Assembly (NCBI GenBank): GCA_903921785.1
Contig: CAIXRH010000025.1
Coordinates: 1 to 55,068, forward strand
DNA from: an uncultured Pseudomonadota bacterium
GTDB lineage: Bacteria; Myxococcota_A; UBA796; SXON01
Length of the DNA: 55,068 nt
Direction: 5' to 3'
Part shown: in pieces, positions 40,801 to 48,328 of the stretch
How the letters are laid out: every line of letters starts with the position of its first letter
Position numbering within the stretch: position 1 is the first letter of the stretch
The notes under the pieces: generated by a model
Seen by the model: the letters and a program-made list of their open reading frames with translations, nothing else
Databases searched by the model: none
Told to the model about the DNA's origin: nothing
Translations under genes and position numbers: made by a program

Positions 40801-41628
40801 GTGACTCCCGAAGCCCGCAAGGTCGAAGCCCTCCTCCACATGGGGCGCGCCGAAGAAGCCGCTTCCCTCGCGGAGTCGCTACCGGAGCGCGAGGCGCCAA
40901 CGCCCGAGTTCCTCCGCCTCCGCGGCCGCGCCCTGCGCGCCACCGGCCGGTTGTTCGACGCCGAAGGTTCGTTCCGCGACGCGCTCGCCCTCTCCCCCGG
41001 GGACGCCGGCCTCCTCGCCGACCTCGCCACCACCCTCCTCGGCCAGAAGCGCCACCGCGAGGCCCTCGCCTTCGCCCGCGAGGCGGTGAGCGCGAAGCCC
41101 GACGTGGCCGCCTACCGCGCGCTCCTCGGCGTGCTCGCCGAGTCCCTGGGGATGGACGAAGAGGCCGCCCGCGAGCTGGACGCCGCCCGGTCCCTCGCCC
41201 CCGGCGAGGCCGATCTCCACGTCACGTACGGGTTCCACGTGCTCCGCCAGGGGCGCCCCGAGGTGGCCGAAGCCGCCTTCCGGGACGCGCTGAAGAGTGA
41301 GCCCAACTGCGCCGAAGCGTTCCACGGGCTCGCCCGAGCGCTGGCCCAGCGCGGCCAGAAGCCCGAAGCGCGCCTCGCCTGGAAGGACGCGCTCTCCCTC
41401 GATCCCACGCTCACCGACCTGCGGCTGCAGCGGCAGCTCGACCCCGCCGCGGAAGGCGACGTGGTGGACAAGCTCGCCGCCATGCCCTCCTGGCTCAGCG
41501 TCGGGCTCGCCGTGCTCGGGATGGCGGGAGGTCTCGTCACCCCGCTCATCGCGCTCCCCCTCTTCGCGGCCGCCCTCGTGGGCCCCGCGGCCCGCCTCTG
41601 GGCCGAACGAAGGGGCGAACCTACGTGA
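40801..41628 (+). CDS. TPR protein with C-terminal membrane segment
   Basis: 275 residues from a GTG at 40801. At least five TPR-like helix pairs are visible (EALLHMGRAEEAASLAESLP, RATGRLFDAEGSFRDALALS, LLGQKRHREALAFAREAVSA, RQGRPEVAEAAFRDALKSEP, AQRGQKPEARLAWKDALSLD). A hydrophobic region follows (WLSVGLAVLGMAGGLVTPLI, LPLFAAALVGPAARLW), giving one or two C-terminal transmembrane helices. Its gene ends 13 bp before the AAA+ gene, whose own N-terminus starts with the same REALALSPD-type repeat, so the two products likely act together, with this one as a membrane-tethered scaffold. Confidence 0.75.
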   Translation: MTPEARKVEALLHMGRAEEAASLAESLPEREAPTPEFLRLRGRALRATGRLFDAEGSFRDALALSPGDAGLLADLATTLLGQKRHREALAFAREAVSAKPDVAAYRALLGVLAESLGMDEEAARELDAARSLAPGEADLHVTYGFHVLRQGRPEVAEAAFRDALKSEPNCAEAFHGLARALAQRGQKPEARLAWKDALSLDPTLTDLRLQRQLDPAAEGDVVDKLAAMPSWLSVGLAVLGMAGGLVTPLIALPLFAAALVGPAARLWAERRGEPT

Positions 41629-41641
41629 ATCAGGAGAGGTC

Positions 41642-43045
41642 ATGTCCACCGCGCTGACGGCCCTGCGGGAGGCCCTCGCCCTCTCGCCCGACAACGTTCC
41701 CCTGCGCGTGCACCTCGCCCGGCAGCTCCTCGAGGGGGGCCGCGCGGAAGAGGCGATCCTGGAAGCGCGCGCGGCCGTCACCCGCGACGGCGACCGGATT
41801 GACGCCCGCGAGGTCCTCGGCGCCTGCGCCGGCGCGCTCGGGGACGACGCAGGGCTGGTTGAAGCCTGGCATCCCATCCGCGCCCACCTCGACGCCGACT
41901 CGTTGCGTACGCTCGCCCTCGCCGCCGCCCGCAGCGGCCGCCTCGTCGAAGCTCGCGAGGCCTACGCGGCCCTCCACTCGGCGGACCCCGGCCTGCACGA
42001 CCTCGAGTTGGACCGGGCCATGCGCGGTCAGCCCGCCGCCGCGCCCGCCGCCCCTACGGCCCCCACGGCGCCCGCCCGCCCGACGATGGCGCCTCCAGCC
42101 GCGCCTTCGGCCTCGTCCCCGGCCGCGAACCGGCCGCCTCGCCCACCCGACGCGACCAACGAGCCCGTCGGCGCCCGCGCCAGCCGCCCCACCATCAACT
42201 TCTCGGATGTCGGCGGGTTGGACGCGCTCAAGGAGCGCCTGCGCATGGACATCGTGTACCCGCTCCAGCGGCCCGACCTGTTCAAGGCGTACGGCAAGCG
42301 GATCGGCGGCGGCGTGCTGCTGTACGGGCCCCCGGGCTGCGGGAAGACCCACCTCGCCCGCGCAGCGGCCGGCGAGTGCGGCGCGACGTTCTACGTCGTC
42401 GAAATCCAGGCGGTGCTCGACATGTGGCTCGGCGAGTCCGAGAAGCGCCTGCACGCCATCTTCGAAGAAGCCCGGGCCAACTCCCCGAGCATCGTCTTCT
42501 TCGACGAGATCGAGGCCATTGGCGGCGCCCGCCACCAGCTCAAGCACGGCCCCGGCCGCCGCCTGGTGAACCAGCTCCTCGCCGAGCTCGACGGCGCCGG
42601 CGCCAGCAACGACTCCGTCCTCGTCATCGGCGCCACCAACGCCCCCTGGGACGTCGACCCGGCGCTGCGCCGCCCCGGCCGCTTCGACCGCGTGGTCTTC
42701 GTCCCTCCGCCCGACGCTGGAGCCAGGGAGAACGTGCTGAAGTTGGCGCTGCGCGAGCGGCCCACGGAAGGGCTGGACCTTGGCAATATTGCCCGTCGTT
42801 GCCTCCGCTTCTCCGGCGCGGACCTCAACCACCTCGTGGAAGTCGCGAGCGAGCGGGCCCTCACCGAAGCGCTGCGCTCCGGGAAGATGCGGCCGATCAA
42901 CCAGAGTGATCTGCTCGCCTCGCTCGACCGGGTGAAGCCCACCACCACCGAGTGGATGGAGACCGCCCGCCGCTACGTGAGCTATGCGAACCAGGCGGGT
43001 CTCTACGACGACGTGGCGGCGTACTTCAAGAGCCTCGAGGCCTAG
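41642..43045 (+). CDS. TPR-AAA+ ATPase (CDC48/FtsH-like module)
   Basis: 467 residues. The ATG at 41642 is preceded by AGGAG. Residues 1-125 form TPR-like helices (LREALALSPDNVPLRVHLAR). A Pro/Ala-rich linker (about 128-180) leads to one AAA+ domain: INFSDVGGLDALKERLRMDI, Walker A GPPGCGKT (about 229-236), Walker B IVFFDEIEA (about 284-292), sensor ATNAPWDVDPALRRPGRFDR with arginine finger, and FSGADLNHLVEVASERAL helical lid. A C-terminal helical piece (WMETARRYVSYANQAG) ends the chain. Such classic-clade AAA proteins unfold or remodel protein complexes. No protease domain is present, so it probably remodels substrates recruited by its TPR part and the neighbouring TPR protein. Confidence 0.87.
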   Translation: MSTALTALREALALSPDNVPLRVHLARQLLEGGRAEEAILEARAAVTRDGDRIDAREVLGACAGALGDDAGLVEAWHPIRAHLDADSLRTLALAAARSGRLVEAREAYAALHSADPGLHDLELDRAMRGQPAAAPAAPTAPTAPARPTMAPPAAPSASSPAANRPPRPPDATNEPVGARASRPTINFSDVGGLDALKERLRMDIVYPLQRPDLFKAYGKRIGGGVLLYGPPGCGKTHLARAAAGECGATFYVVEIQAVLDMWLGESEKRLHAIFEEARANSPSIVFFDEIEAIGGARHQLKHGPGRRLVNQLLAELDGAGASNDSVLVIGATNAPWDVDPALRRPGRFDRVVFVPPPDAGARENVLKLALRERPTEGLDLGNIARRCLRFSGADLNHLVEVASERALTEALRSGKMRPINQSDLLASLDRVKPTTTEWMETARRYVSYANQAGLYDDVAAYFKSLEA

Positions 43046-43317
43046 GCGCCTCCGGGGAGCTCGGGCCAGGGGTGGACGATCCAGCCGATACGAGCTTGAT
43101 CATTTTGTAGCACATCCTTGCCCCCTTCGGGCGCTCACCGCCGGGTGCTCCCGCACCCCCGAGGCCCCGCCCCTTTGCGCTCCTTCCGCTGGGCGGGAGC
43201 GTCCGGCGGCCAGGACTCCCTCCGCCGACGTTCGTCGTGGCTCGTGAGGCCCGGAGTGGGCCAGGCGTGGGAGGGCCGGGAGGTGAACCCAATCCGCATC
43301 AACCGCCGATCGGCAGC
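43046..43317. other. Intergenic region without a recognised gene
   Basis: About 270 bp between converging genes. A short AT-rich pocket (TTGATCATTTTGTAG near 43096) and small GC hairpins occur, but no feature could be firmly assigned. Confidence 0.4.
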
Positions 43318-44259
43318 TCAGCCCGGAGCGGGCGCGACCACCCGGGCCCCGACCTCGGCGCCCCGGATGTTCTTGACGATCGCCCAGGGCCATTCCCGGC
43401 CGAGCGTCACCCCCAGCTCCGCGAGGACCGCCTTCACCGCCACGGCGAGCGCGTCGGTGTTCCCGGTGTGGACCTTCACCGCGATGCCCTGCCGCGCCCC
43501 CGGCCGTGCGACGCAAAACAGCCCTTCGGCGCCGATCTTCACGGTTAGCGGCTCCGAGGCCTGCTGCACGACCGCGAGGTCGAGGCGGTCGGTGCCGCTC
43601 ATCAGCCACGGCTCGCGGTGCATCGCCCAGCCGACGCGGCCGAGCGTGCCCTCGTCGTCGGCCATCGCCGCCGCGAGGGTGGACCACGCGCGCGCCTGCG
43701 CCGAGAGCGGCGCGTGAAACGTGGGGATCGAGCAGCCGTCCACGCCGGTGCCGTGGCGGACGCCGGCCACCTCGTCAATCAGCGCGTGGTTCCCGGCTTG
43801 GAGCGGGTGCGCGAGCGCGCGGTAGTCGGGGTCCCAGCCCCGGGCGTGGCTCGCCGCCAGCATGAAGGTGTGTTTTCCCGAACAGTTGCTGTGGAGGTTG
43901 TTCGGGGTGACGACCGTTCGGGCGGTGGGCTCGTGCATCGGGAGGTGGGCACCGCACTGGAGCCCCTCCGCCGCGAGGCCAAAGCGGGCCAGCAAGCTCG
44001 CCACCAGCTCGGTGTGCCCCGCCTCGCCGTTGTGACTGGCCGCGCCCAGGCTCAGCGCGCGATCGTCGAGCCCGGCCACCACCTCTGCGGTGAGCTGCCG
44101 GAGCGAATTGTAGAGCTGGAACGGCTTGGACGCGCTGCGCCAGAAGCTCGCCACGTCGGCACCGCGGGACCAGCGCACCTTCCCGCCCTCCACGAGCACG
44201 GCGCTGAACGGGTGCACGGTCTCCACGAGGCCGTTGCGGGTGAAGTGGACCTCGCTCAT
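43318..44259 (-). CDS. Asparaginase (PF06089 type II family)
   Basis: 313 residues from the ATG at 44259-44257, overlapping the glpD stop by 4 nt (ATGA). Family markers are seen: FWRSASKPFQLYNSL, LGAASHNGEAGHTELV, LQCGAHLPMHEP, NNLHSNCSGKHTFMLAASH, GVDGCSIPTFHAPL and LMSGTDRLDLAVVQ. This family, found in Rhizobium and many other bacteria, hydrolyses asparagine to aspartate and ammonia and is unrelated to the E. coli enzymes. The SxKPFQ and SGKH segments carry the likely nucleophile region. No signal peptide is seen, so it acts in the cytoplasm. Its coupling with glpD has no obvious metabolic logic. Confidence 0.83.
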   Translation of the reverse strand: MSEVHFTRNGLVETVHPFSAVLVEGGKVRWSRGADVASFWRSASKPFQLYNSLRQLTAEVVAGLDDRALSLGAASHNGEAGHTELVASLLARFGLAAEGLQCGAHLPMHEPTARTVVTPNNLHSNCSGKHTFMLAASHARGWDPDYRALAHPLQAGNHALIDEVAGVRHGTGVDGCSIPTFHAPLSAQARAWSTLAAAMADDEGTLGRVGWAMHREPWLMSGTDRLDLAVVQQASEPLTVKIGAEGLFCVARPGARQGIAVKVHTGNTDALAVAVKAVLAELGVTLGREWPWAIVKNIRGAEVGARVVAPAPG

Positions 44260-45881
44260 GCCGACACGCCCTCCGTCCGCCACCGGCGGCTCCGCTCGAG
44301 CTCCGCCGCGAAGGCGGCGATCTCCTCGTCGCGCCGCGCATCCGTCCACCCGAGCTTCGCCTGCATCCGCGCCGCGACAACCGGCGCCGCCGACAAGCCC
44401 TGGTCCGCCGCGCGGAAGTAGAGCTGCGTACGCCGCACCAGCACGTCCCGGACCGTCTGTGCGAGCTCCCGGTCCACCGCGAAGTCCACCTGGGCGAGAC
44501 GCTCCGGCCGACCGGGAGAGATCGGTGCGTCCAAAGAGGGGTTTGCCTTGATGAGCCGCGCAACGTCGACCGCGCGGGTGCCGTAGGTGTGCACGAAGAG
44601 CTCCACGCTGTCCTCGTCGAGCTCCGGCGCGACGCTCTTCACCAGCGCCTCCACCCGCGCCGGATCGTCATCCTCGGGCCACCCGACCGCGCCGGGCAGC
44701 GGCTGCCGGGCCGTGTACGCCTCCCGGAGCGGCGCCGCGATCGCGCCGGTGAGGCGGAGCATCGCGACCGCGCGGTCCACCACCTCCGCCGACATCTTCC
44801 GGTAGGTGGTGAGCTTTCCGCCGGCGATGGTGATCAGCCCGTCTGCGTCCACCACGATCTCGTGCTCCCGACTCACGTTGGAGGCACTGCCCTCGCTGGA
44901 GATGAGCGGCCGGAGCCCGGCCCAGGTCGCGAGGATGTCGTCCGCGGTCAGGCGCGCGCCCGGGAAGTATCGAGCCATGCACGCCAGCAGGTAGGTGACG
45001 TCCGCGGCGTCGCAGGCGACGTCGGCGGGGTCGCCCGTGTAGTCGGTGTCGGTGGTGCCGATGTAGCTGCGGTCGCCCCAGGGAAGCGCGAAGAGCACGC
45101 GCTTGTCGTCTGGGTGGGAGCACACCACCGCGTGCCGCAACGGCAGGCGTTCGCGAGGGACGACCACGTGAACCCCCTTGGTGGGGCGAAGGAGCGGCGC
45201 CTTCGCGTTCCCGGGATCGCGCACCGCGTCGGTCCAGGGACCGGTCGCGTTGATCACCACCCGCGCCTCCAGGTCGACCATCTCCCCATCGAAGGCGCGC
45301 TTCGCCCGGACGCCGGTGATGCGGCCGGAGGGATGGCGGAGGAAGTCCACCACCTTCGTCCAGGTCAGGAGCGTGGCGCCGTGCGCCTGGGCGTCGAGCG
45401 CAGTCTCCAGGGTGAGGCGGGCGTCGTCGGTGGCGCAGTCGTAGTACAGCGGCGCGCCGCGGAGCCCATCCCGACACAAGGACGGTTCTTCCTCCGCAAC
45501 GTCGCGAGCGGAGAGCTTCTTGTGGATCTTGGGCGAACGGAACAACGAGAGCCCGTCGTAGAGCCACATCCCGAGGTTCAGCGCGAAGGGTCCGAGCTTC
45601 GCGCCCTGGTACACCGGAAACAAGAACCCGAGCGGCGTGACGAGGTGCGGGGCGATCTCCATGAGCACCCGTCGCTCCGACACCGACTCGAAGACCAGGG
45701 AGAACTCCCCTTGTTCGAGGTACCGGAGCCCGCCGTGCACCAGCTTGGAGCTCCGCGAGGAGGTGCCGAAGGCGAGGTCCTGCTGCTCCACGAGCACCAC
45801 CCGTAGGCCGCGCATCGCCGCGTCCCGCGCCACGCCCGCGCCCACGATCCCGCCGCCGATGACCAGGAGGTCGGTTTCCAT
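44256..45881 (-). CDS. glpD: Aerobic glycerol-3-phosphate dehydrogenase
   Basis: 541 residues, the usual size of GlpD. The FAD-binding start ETDLLVIGGGIVGAGVARDA is typical, followed by SSRSSKLVHGGLRYLEQGEF, a strong GlpD signature. Also seen are INATGPWTDAVRD, PTKGVHVVVPRERLP, SYIGTTDTDYTGDP and ITIAGGKLTTYRKMSAEVVD. The enzyme oxidises glycerol 3-phosphate to dihydroxyacetone phosphate at the inner face of the cytoplasmic membrane and reduces quinone. The C-terminal helical domain (from about residue 400) is present. The downstream asparaginase gene overlaps by 4 bp. No glycerol kinase or facilitator gene is nearby. Confidence 0.93.
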   Translation of the reverse strand: METDLLVIGGGIVGAGVARDAAMRGLRVVLVEQQDLAFGTSSRSSKLVHGGLRYLEQGEFSLVFESVSERRVLMEIAPHLVTPLGFLFPVYQGAKLGPFALNLGMWLYDGLSLFRSPKIHKKLSARDVAEEEPSLCRDGLRGAPLYYDCATDDARLTLETALDAQAHGATLLTWTKVVDFLRHPSGRITGVRAKRAFDGEMVDLEARVVINATGPWTDAVRDPGNAKAPLLRPTKGVHVVVPRERLPLRHAVVCSHPDDKRVLFALPWGDRSYIGTTDTDYTGDPADVACDAADVTYLLACMARYFPGARLTADDILATWAGLRPLISSEGSASNVSREHEIVVDADGLITIAGGKLTTYRKMSAEVVDRAVAMLRLTGAIAAPLREAYTARQPLPGAVGWPEDDDPARVEALVKSVAPELDEDSVELFVHTYGTRAVDVARLIKANPSLDAPISPGRPERLAQVDFAVDRELAQTVRDVLVRRTQLYFRAADQGLSAAPVVAARMQAKLGWTDARRDEEIAAFAAELERSRRWRTEGVSA

Positions 45882-45947
45882 GGTCCTGCGCTATCCGGCG
45901 CCGCCCCGGAGCGGCAGCCGTCGTCCGCCCGAGGCCGCCAAAAGCGA

Positions 45948-45979
45948 CGACGGCCGGCTCCGCGAAGAACCGGCCGTCG
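45948..45979 (-). terminator. Intrinsic terminator of the yceI operon
   Basis: Read leftwards, CGACGGCCGG (45979-45970) and CCGGCCGTCG (45957-45948) form a perfect 10-bp stem with a 12-nt loop, followed by TCGCTTTT. It starts 18 bp after the stop of the last gene of the operon. Confidence 0.7.
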
Positions 45980-45996
45980 GGCTCAGGGCTTCGCGC

Positions 45997-46440
45997 TCAA
46001 CGCCGCCGGCGCCGCCAGGCAAACATCCCCACGCCGAGGCCGAAGCCCAGCGCGGTGGTGCCCGTTCCCGACGCGGCGAAGCAGCCACGCTCGATCGCGG
46101 GCGGGGCGTTCACGCTGCAGAAGTCGGTCCCACCCGGGTTCGGGTTGGTGCCGGCGACCAGCTCGTCTACGTCGTTCACGCCGTCGCCGTCCACGTCGTA
46201 GGTGGCGCCGGCCAGTTGAACGGCATCCAACGCGGTGGTCAGCGACGCCGAGTCGGACACCACGAAGCCTTCGGCCTCGAGCGATCCGACGAACGCCTGG
46301 TTTGCCGTGCCCGCTCCGCCGGACGGCGTGTCGTGGCAGAGCATGCAGGACGGACGGCAGCTCATCGCCACGTCCGTTTCTACTTGGCCGGGAAAGCTCG
46401 AGAGCGCGTGGGCCGTCCCGAGAATGAGGAGGATTCCCAT
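45997..46440 (-). CDS. Monohaem c-type protein with calcium loop and MYXO-CTERM-like tail
   Basis: 147 residues from the ATG at 46440-46438. Signal peptide MGILLILGTAHA. One haem-binding motif, CMLCH at 32-36 (CRPSCMLCHDTPSGGAGTA), follows directly. A thrombospondin type 3-like calcium loop, DVDGDGVNDVDELVAGTNPN, occupies about 85-105. A Cys-containing linker precedes a glycine-rich hydrophobic segment and five arginines (GFGLGVGMFAWRRRRR), as in MYXO-CTERM anchors. It is likely a small surface-exposed or periplasmic electron carrier. The gene begins 7 bp after the haem-bearing porin and ends at a strong terminator, so it is last in the yceI operon. Confidence 0.75.
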   Translation of the reverse strand: MGILLILGTAHALSSFPGQVETDVAMSCRPSCMLCHDTPSGGAGTANQAFVGSLEAEGFVVSDSASLTTALDAVQLAGATYDVDGDGVNDVDELVAGTNPNPGGTDFCSVNAPPAIERGCFAASGTGTTALGFGLGVGMFAWRRRRR

Positions 46441-46447
46441 GGCGACC

Positions 46448-47611
46448 TCAGAGGAACATGTGGAGCTGAACGAGCCCCATCGGCGAGGGGGCAACCCCGG
46501 GGGTACAGTAGAGGGTGCCGTACATGCCATCGACGCGCACGTCGAGGTGCGGGGCGAAGAACCAGAGGGCGGTGGCCCCCCCACGAACCGTGGTGTCCTT
46601 GGTGTCGGAGTGGTCGTCGTCGCACCACTCGCCGGTCGCCTTGAGGTGCAGTCCCTGCACCGGCTCGGTGTCCACCTGCAGGTACCCGACGCTGCCGACC
46701 ACGCTGTTCGCCTGGTCCACCGAAGAGAGCGTCGCTTCGGCTTCGGCGAGCACGCGCACCTTCTCGACCGGCGCGTACCGGGCGAAGACACCGTGCGCCT
46801 GCCGGAGGCGCTCCGCCTGCACGTCCACGTCGAGGGCGGCATGGGTGACCAGGGACGACACCCCGAGCTCCAGCTTGTTCATCGGCGCGTAGGCGAAGAT
46901 CGCGGAGTAGCCCCGCTCGCGGTAATCATCGGGTCCCAACTGGTAGTTCCCGGCGATGCCCATGAGCTCGGCACGGATCTTCTTCTTGCCGTACACCACG
47001 TCGAGCCCGAGCTGCTGGTCGTCGTTGGTGGTGGTGCGAGTGGCGGTGCGGGCGAAGAGGATGTGCTCCTCACTGCGGATGCCGAACGGAAGCGCGAGGC
47101 GCCCCGCGCGCACCATCGTGCCCTTCGCCACGTCGTAGCCGAGCCAGTACTCACGCGACACGACGTTTCCGCCCGTGCCGGTGTTGCTGGTGATCCAGGC
47201 GTTGTCCGCGCCTTCCGTGACGTAGCCGACGCTGCCGTAGGCGTGGAAGCCACCGAGCTTGAGGTGGCCACGGAGGTCGGCCTGCATCAGGATGTCCCGG
47301 AAGTTGCTGGGCTCCGGGATCACCATGTTCCGCACGTCGCCTTGCAGCTGGAGCTGCTTCGGCAGCGGCACACCGAACGCGAAGTCCTTCACGGACCCCA
47401 CGTCGTATTCGGCGGCGCGCTTGCCGTAGACGCTACGCATGAAGATCTCGGCCTGTGCACGGCCGTACTCGGTCAGCGCGCTCCCACCCGAAGGGTCGGT
47501 GTGGCAGACGTCGCAGGCGGTGTACCCGTGCCCGATCATGAACGGGTAAGCGGACGCGGGGCCCACGAAGAGCCCCAACGCCATCATCCAGATTCCGAGG
47601 AGGTGTTTCAC
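46448..47611 (-). CDS. Outer-membrane beta-barrel protein with N-terminal haem motif
   Basis: 387 residues from a GTG at 47611-47609 that overlaps the yceI stop as GTGA. Signal peptide VKHLLGIWMMALGLFVGPAS and A. The haem site CDVCH is at 33-37 within GYTACDVCHTDPSGGSALTE and YGRAQAEIF, the pattern of a widespread family of uncharacterised outer-membrane proteins with C-x2-CH-x-(N/D)PSGG-x4-YGR. From residue 80 on, amphipathic strands alternate (HLKLGGFHAYGSVGYVTEG, MVRAGRLALPFGIRSEEH, KVRVLAEAEATLSSVDQ) and the chain ends MGLVQLHMFL with a terminal aromatic, as porins do. It may let a haem pass electrons through or into the outer membrane. Confidence 0.8.
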   Translation of the reverse strand: MKHLLGIWMMALGLFVGPASAYPFMIGHGYTACDVCHTDPSGGSALTEYGRAQAEIFMRSVYGKRAAEYDVGSVKDFAFGVPLPKQLQLQGDVRNMVIPEPSNFRDILMQADLRGHLKLGGFHAYGSVGYVTEGADNAWITSNTGTGGNVVSREYWLGYDVAKGTMVRAGRLALPFGIRSEEHILFARTATRTTTNDDQQLGLDVVYGKKKIRAELMGIAGNYQLGPDDYRERGYSAIFAYAPMNKLELGVSSLVTHAALDVDVQAERLRQAHGVFARYAPVEKVRVLAEAEATLSSVDQANSVVGSVGYLQVDTEPVQGLHLKATGEWCDDDHSDTKDTTVRGGATALWFFAPHLDVRVDGMYGTLYCTPGVAPSPMGLVQLHMFL

Positions 47612-48183
47612 GGCTCTTCCGTCACAAAGATGGTGGCCTTGGCGCTCTGGTTGTGGTCCACACCCACGCCCATGTACGTGACCGCGGCGATGCCGAGCTT
47701 GTCGGTGTCGTAGCTGAACTCGCCCTTGATCTTGAAGCCGGGCTTGGTGCGCTGCACCGTGTACTTCACCGACACGGGCATGGTCTTTCCGTGCCCCGTG
47801 AACGTGCCAGCGGCGGTGCCCGTCTCCGACTTGCCAACCTCGGTGGGCCAGTGGACGTCGGCCTTGGCGAAGCTGAGCACCATGTCGGGGTACGTGGCGC
47901 AATCAACGTACTTCGCGGAGCACATGTGCTCGTCGCGCTCGTCGATGCCGGTCTTCACCGTGGCCAGCGGGACGGCGATCTTCACCGTGGTCCCGTCGTC
48001 GGTGACGACCGCCTGGGTGCCGACAGCGTCGATGTCCAACGCGCCGGTGGTGCCACTCGCGAGGAAGTGGATGTCGGCAGGCTTGGGCTGCTTCGCGTCG
48101 AGGTGGAGCGTCCCAGCGAACGCGGCGGTGGAGAGGAGGGAGAGGGCCGCGACGAGCACGGGGCGGAGGACAGAAGAGCGCAT
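47608..48183 (-). CDS. YceI-family periplasmic protein
   Basis: 191 residues from the ATG at 48183-48181. A perfect AGGAGA lies 6 nt upstream of it; the ATG two codons earlier is too close to that site. Signal peptide MRSSVLRPVLVAALSLLSTA and AFA. The YceI fold markers are present: DIHFLASGTTGALDIDA, VKTGIDERDEHMCS, YPDMVLSFAKADV and GTFTGHGKTMPVSVKYTV. YceI proteins are periplasmic lipocalin-like barrels that bind polyisoprenoids or quinone-like lipids. Two Cys (CSAKYVDC) may form a disulfide. It is first in an operon with two haem-motif proteins and its GTGA overlap suggests translational coupling with the next gene. Confidence 0.88.
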   Translation of the reverse strand: MRSSVLRPVLVAALSLLSTAAFAGTLHLDAKQPKPADIHFLASGTTGALDIDAVGTQAVVTDDGTTVKIAVPLATVKTGIDERDEHMCSAKYVDCATYPDMVLSFAKADVHWPTEVGKSETGTAAGTFTGHGKTMPVSVKYTVQRTKPGFKIKGEFSYDTDKLGIAAVTYMGVGVDHNQSAKATIFVTEEP

Positions 48184-48328
48184 GGTCATTCTCCTAAGAC
48201 GCCTGGACCGAGGTTTCCCCTCCAGCCAGTTGTCACGTTGCGTACACCGGGGAAGGTACCCTGTTGATGCGAGGTTTTTTCGGGTTCCGACAATTGACGG
48301 GTGTCGGATGACGGATGCGGGTGGCCGC

